From NCBI GenBank assembly GCA_900313345.1, contig OMQW01000076.1, positions 1 to 8,942 of the forward strand: a stretch of 8,942 nucleotides of DNA, written 5' to 3'. The notes under the pieces are model-generated. The model ran no database searches, had not been told where the DNA came from, and worked only from the letters and a program-made list of their open reading frames with translations. This document shows, one piece after another, positions 6,881 through 8,942 of the stretch. Made by a program: the position numbers and the translations under genes. Position 1 is the first letter of the stretch; each line of letters begins with the position of its first letter. Source of the DNA: an uncultured Eubacteriales bacterium. Its GTDB lineage: Bacteria > Bacillota_I > Bacilli_A > RF39 > UBA660.

Positions 6881-7681
6881 TTACTTCTTCTCCTTTAAAA
6901 CAGTAACATAATGAATATTATTAAAATCTTCTTTAGTTTTAACATACAAAATCTTACTTAAGTTATATTTATCTTCTTCTATCTTAACAACCTCACCTAT
7001 ATATATACCTCTAGGAATCATAGAAGAAAGCCCACTAGTTAAAACATTATCATGTTCTTTAACTAAACTATCTTTAGAAACACCAGTAACTTTAACATAA
7101 CCAGTTTTATTATCATAACCAGATAAAATAGCATAACTATCAATATTTTCAGTCATAACAGAAACAGAAACTTTATAATTTAAATCATCACTAGTAATAA
7201 GTTTAACTTCCGAACTATTTAAAGTAGTATGTATAGTCTTACCAATAAGTCCATTATAAGTAACAACAGCCATATCATCCTTAATACCATCTTTAGAACC
7301 TTTATCAATAGTTATAGTATTAAAGAATTTAGCTTTATTTCTAGAAAGAACTGTAGCATTAATTGTATCATAAGAAGTAAGAGTCTTATTAAGTTCTAAC
7401 TCCTTCTTTAACTCATCAATTTCTTTTTCTAAAGATTCATTAACATTTTTTTGAATAGTATAGCTTTCACTTTGATCAATATTCTTATTAGTATTTAAAC
7501 TAGTAAAAGGATAAACCATAACTTTTTCAATAACAGTAACAATACTTTTACAACCATTTTCAACTAAGTAAATTTTTCTATCTAGTTTTAATGAATAATA
7601 TAATAAAAATGTTATTACAATTACACTACTAATAATAATTATCTTTTTTTTATGTTTATTTTTTTCTTTAAAGGAATACAT
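6881..7681 (-). CDS. mreC: Rod-shape-determining protein MreC
   Basis: A 266-residue bitopic membrane protein: a basic N-terminus (KEKNKHKKK), one membrane helix (about 13-31), a coiled coil for dimerisation (about 75-98, ESLEKEIDELKKELEL) and the double beta-barrel domain (about 103-262). Family-typical pieces are ATVLSRN (108-114), ITIDKGSKDGI, VVTYNGLIGKT and TSGLSSMIPRGIYIGEV. MreC outside the membrane activates PBP2/RodA and links them to the MreB cytoskeleton. Length is normal for the family. MreB, its usual upstream neighbour, is not here; radC is. The ribosome-binding site is AGAGTGAT (7685-7692), and mreD follows one base after the TAA stop. Confidence 0.96.
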   Translation of the reverse strand: MYSFKEKNKHKKKIIIISSVIVITFLLYYSLKLDRKIYLVENGCKSIVTVIEKVMVYPFTSLNTNKNIDQSESYTIQKNVNESLEKEIDELKKELELNKTLTSYDTINATVLSRNKAKFFNTITIDKGSKDGIKDDMAVVTYNGLIGKTIHTTLNSSEVKLITSDDLNYKVSVSVMTENIDSYAILSGYDNKTGYVKVTGVSKDSLVKEHDNVLTSGLSSMIPRGIYIGEVVKIEEDKYNLSKILYVKTKEDFNNIHYVTVLKEKK

Positions 7682-7684
7682 ATA

Positions 7685-7692
7685 ATCACTCT
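7685..7692 (-). promoter_or_regulatory. Ribosome-binding site of mreC
   Basis: AGAGTGAT then TAT and ATG. It is the GGTGATTATATG context with one base changed (G to A in the first GG), and pairs imperfectly with the 16S 3' end. Confidence 0.55.
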
Positions 7693-7732
7693 TTCTTAGT
7701 TATTATATTATAAAAAATATTAAAATAAAAGA

Positions 7733-8410
7733 CTACTTAATCATATTTTCTTCATAAAAGCTAAAGAAGGAATTATCACCTACTATAATATGATCAACAA
7801 CAGGAATACCACAAGTTTTACCAATTAAAACAATATTATTAGTAAATAAGATATCCTCACTAGAAGGCTTAATAGAACCAGATGGATGATTATGCATACA
7901 AACAATTCTTGAAGCCGACTCTAAAAAAGCCTCTTTAAATATTTCTCTTGGATGAACTTCAGTCCTATTTATTGTTCCCTTAAATAATAATTTAATACTT
8001 ATAAGTTCCTGTTTATTATTAAAATATAAACAATAAAATTCTTCTTGCATAATAGAGTTAAATAAATACTTAGTATAATTATAAATACTTAAAGCATCAC
8101 TAAGTTTAACTCTTGTTTTAACACTTCCTAAATAGACTCTTTTAAAAAGTTCTAAAGCAGCTAATATAGTAGAAGCCTTATTATAACCTATCCCTTTTAC
8201 CTTAATTAAAGTATTAATATTAATATCTTTTAAATTAGATAAAGAACCTATATTATTAAGTAAATTAATAGAAACTTCTATTGCATTATACTCTTTAGTA
8301 CCAGTTCTTATTAATATAGCAAGTAACTCACTATTAGATAAATAAGAAGGCCCTAAACTAATTAATATTTCTATTGGTCTATCATCTAATGGAACACTTC
8401 TAATATTCAT
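7733..8410 (-). CDS. radC: RadC/YsxA-family JAB1-MPN (JAMM) domain protein
   Basis: A 225-residue protein of normal family length. The N-terminal part has the RadC start RSVPLDDRPIEILISLGPSYLS and SNSELLAILIRTGTK (25-39), then a helix-hairpin-helix (IKVKGIGYNKA, 69-79). The C-terminal MPN domain has the full JAMM zinc motif: H173-N-H175, then D186 after ten residues (HNHPSG...PSSED), plus an upstream glutamate (E123/E124 or E151). The role is unresolved: the early link to DNA repair was withdrawn in E. coli, and a metalloprotease-like or DNA-associated role is possible. It sits before mreC as in B. subtilis (there with mreB between). The ribosome-binding site is GGTGAT at 8414-8419. TAG stop. 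Confidence 0.96.
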   Translation of the reverse strand: MNIRSVPLDDRPIEILISLGPSYLSNSELLAILIRTGTKEYNAIEVSINLLNNIGSLSNLKDININTLIKVKGIGYNKASTILAALELFKRVYLGSVKTRVKLSDALSIYNYTKYLFNSIMQEEFYCLYFNNKQELISIKLLFKGTINRTEVHPREIFKEAFLESASRIVCMHNHPSGSIKPSSEDILFTNNIVLIGKTCGIPVVDHIIVGDNSFFSFYEENMIK

Positions 8411-8413
8411 ATA

Positions 8414-8419
8414 ATCACC
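8414..8419 (-). promoter_or_regulatory. Ribosome-binding site of radC (GGTGAT type)
   Basis: TTGGTGATTATATG, identical over 14 bases to the start region of the NodB-like gene. Here too only GGTGAT can pair with the 16S 3' end. Confidence 0.65.
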
Positions 8420-8448
8420 AATAATATTATTCGATAAAATTATATCTT

Positions 8449-8877
8449 TTATTTTAAATAATTAAAATTTTCTTCATAATAAGAAAGCATTATAGAAATA
8501 ATAGAGTCCATATTTTCTCTTTTAGAAAACTTAAGCATATAGTCAAAACTTTTCATATTCTTAATAAATTTTTTATTATCAGTATAAAGTTCTTTTACAT
8601 AAAAACTATATCCATTATTATATTTTTTCTTCATTAAATTAATATTAGATAAAGATAAAGAAACCCCTAAATAAACATTATAAGAATTATTTTCATAAAG
8701 TATTAATTTATTATCAATATTATTAAAATCACTTCTAGCCTCACTTAAACTATTATAAGACCCACTCTGTAATAAATAGAAAGAAGTATAACTAGAAGCA
8801 AAAACTTTACTTAAATTAATAGATAAAAAACTTGCAAGTAAAAAAACAATAAATAAACATAAAAAAATCTTTCTCAT
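8449..8877 (-). CDS. Exported small SPOR-domain-like protein, spoIIB-like position
   Basis: A 142-residue protein with a basic start and a hydrophobic segment (about 4-22); VFA-SS at 25-29 could be a signal-peptidase I site. Residues about 31-97 look like a SPOR domain: YLLQSGSYNSLSEARSDF matches the usual QxGxYxxxxxAxxxxxxL start, and YENNSYNVYLGVSLSLSNINLMKKKYNNGYSFYVKEL matches the rest (aromatic residue, V-x-x-G, spaced Leu, final GYSFYVK). SPOR domains bind peptidoglycan with stem peptides removed, usually at division or engulfment sites. A charged tail (98-142) with no recognised domain follows. It sits upstream of radC, the place of spoIIB in B. subtilis, which also has a SPOR domain as I recall. 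The ribosome-binding site is GGTGAT at 8881-8886. Orthology to spoIIB is inference. Confidence 0.7.
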   Translation of the reverse strand: MRKIFLCLFIVFLLASFLSINLSKVFASSYTSFYLLQSGSYNSLSEARSDFNNIDNKLILYENNSYNVYLGVSLSLSNINLMKKKYNNGYSFYVKELYTDNKKFIKNMKSFDYMLKFSKRENMDSIISIMLSYYEENFNYLK

Positions 8878-8942
8878 ATTATCACCAAGTAAATGGTATC
8901 AAATATAAAGAAAGTTATTTGTCGAATTATAAAACTTTTTTA
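8878..8942 (-). promoter_or_regulatory. Leader of the SPOR gene with a possible promoter -10
   Basis: The 65 bases upstream of the SPOR gene hold no coding sequence on the minus strand. TATAAT at 8931-8926 could be a -10, giving a leader of about 42 bases. Its -35 would lie beyond the window (near 8950), so it cannot be judged. A short inverted repeat, ACCA and TGGT, flanks TTTACT and covers part of the GGTGAT ribosome-binding site. Confidence 0.3.

Noticed and set aside
7702..7712. Overlapping TATAATATAAT before mreC as a promoter
   Set aside because: No acceptable -35 at 16-18 bases (TAGTCT or TTTTAT), and no TGn extension; kept as unproven, though a separate mreCD start is possible.
8439..8444. 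TATAAT between the SPOR gene and radC as a promoter
   Set aside because: The expected -35 at 17 bases reads TTTTAA; such TATAAT strings are common by chance in DNA this AT-rich.
1..8942. CRISPR array, insertion sequence, tRNA/rRNA, toxin-antitoxin or defence genes
   Set aside because: No spaced repeats, transposase, structured RNA pattern or such protein motifs were seen on either strand; gene gaps are too short to hold most of them.

Overview
The window is very AT-rich (roughly a quarter GC by eye), and all nine protein genes lie on the minus strand, packed with almost no spare DNA. The gene set (YqeG/YqeH, SpoIIIE/FtsK with the YELPPLDIL motif, RadC next to MreC and MreD, short-armed SMC) points to a low-GC Firmicutes/Bacilli relative, probably one of the reduced-genome, mollicute-related but walled lineages (for example uncultured gut groups such as RF39). 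That placement is inference. MreC, MreD and a SPOR-domain protein imply a peptidoglycan wall. No in-frame TGA interrupts any gene and the only two Trp codons are TGG, which favours the standard bacterial code.

Read along the minus strand (high to low coordinates), three transcription units are visible. (1) 8877-5498 is a cell-envelope cluster: an exported SPOR-domain protein, RadC, MreC, MreD, and a membrane-anchored NodB-like (polysaccharide deacetylase fold) protein that lacks the catalytic metal ligands. It ends in a clear hairpin terminator at 5471-5492. A second, AT-only-style hairpin after mreD (6356-6384) may partly separate the last gene. The order resembles the Bacillus subtilis spoIIB-maf-radC-mreB-mreC-mreD region with maf and mreB missing. 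(2) 5470-932 is a strong-looking sigma-A promoter followed by smc, yqeG and yqeH, ending in a terminator whose stem overlaps the yqeH stop codon. It joins chromosome organisation (SMC) to a HAD phosphatase and a circularly permuted GTPase of 30S ribosome assembly. (3) 883 to the window edge is a promoter and the first 284 codons of an FtsK/SpoIIIE DNA translocase, cut by the window end.

The biology is mostly conserved housekeeping: wall elongation (MreC/MreD), glycan recognition (SPOR), chromosome condensation and pumping (SMC, FtsK) and ribosome assembly (YqeH). No defence system, mobile element, CRISPR array, tRNA or rRNA gene was seen. The points most worth a second look are the NodB pseudoenzyme and its unrecognised N-terminal region, the mreB-less spoIIB-like cluster, the unusual register of the ribosome-binding sites, the near absence of tryptophan, and terminators built into stop codons. 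No gap between genes exceeds about 105 bases, so no long gene-free stretch needs describing.
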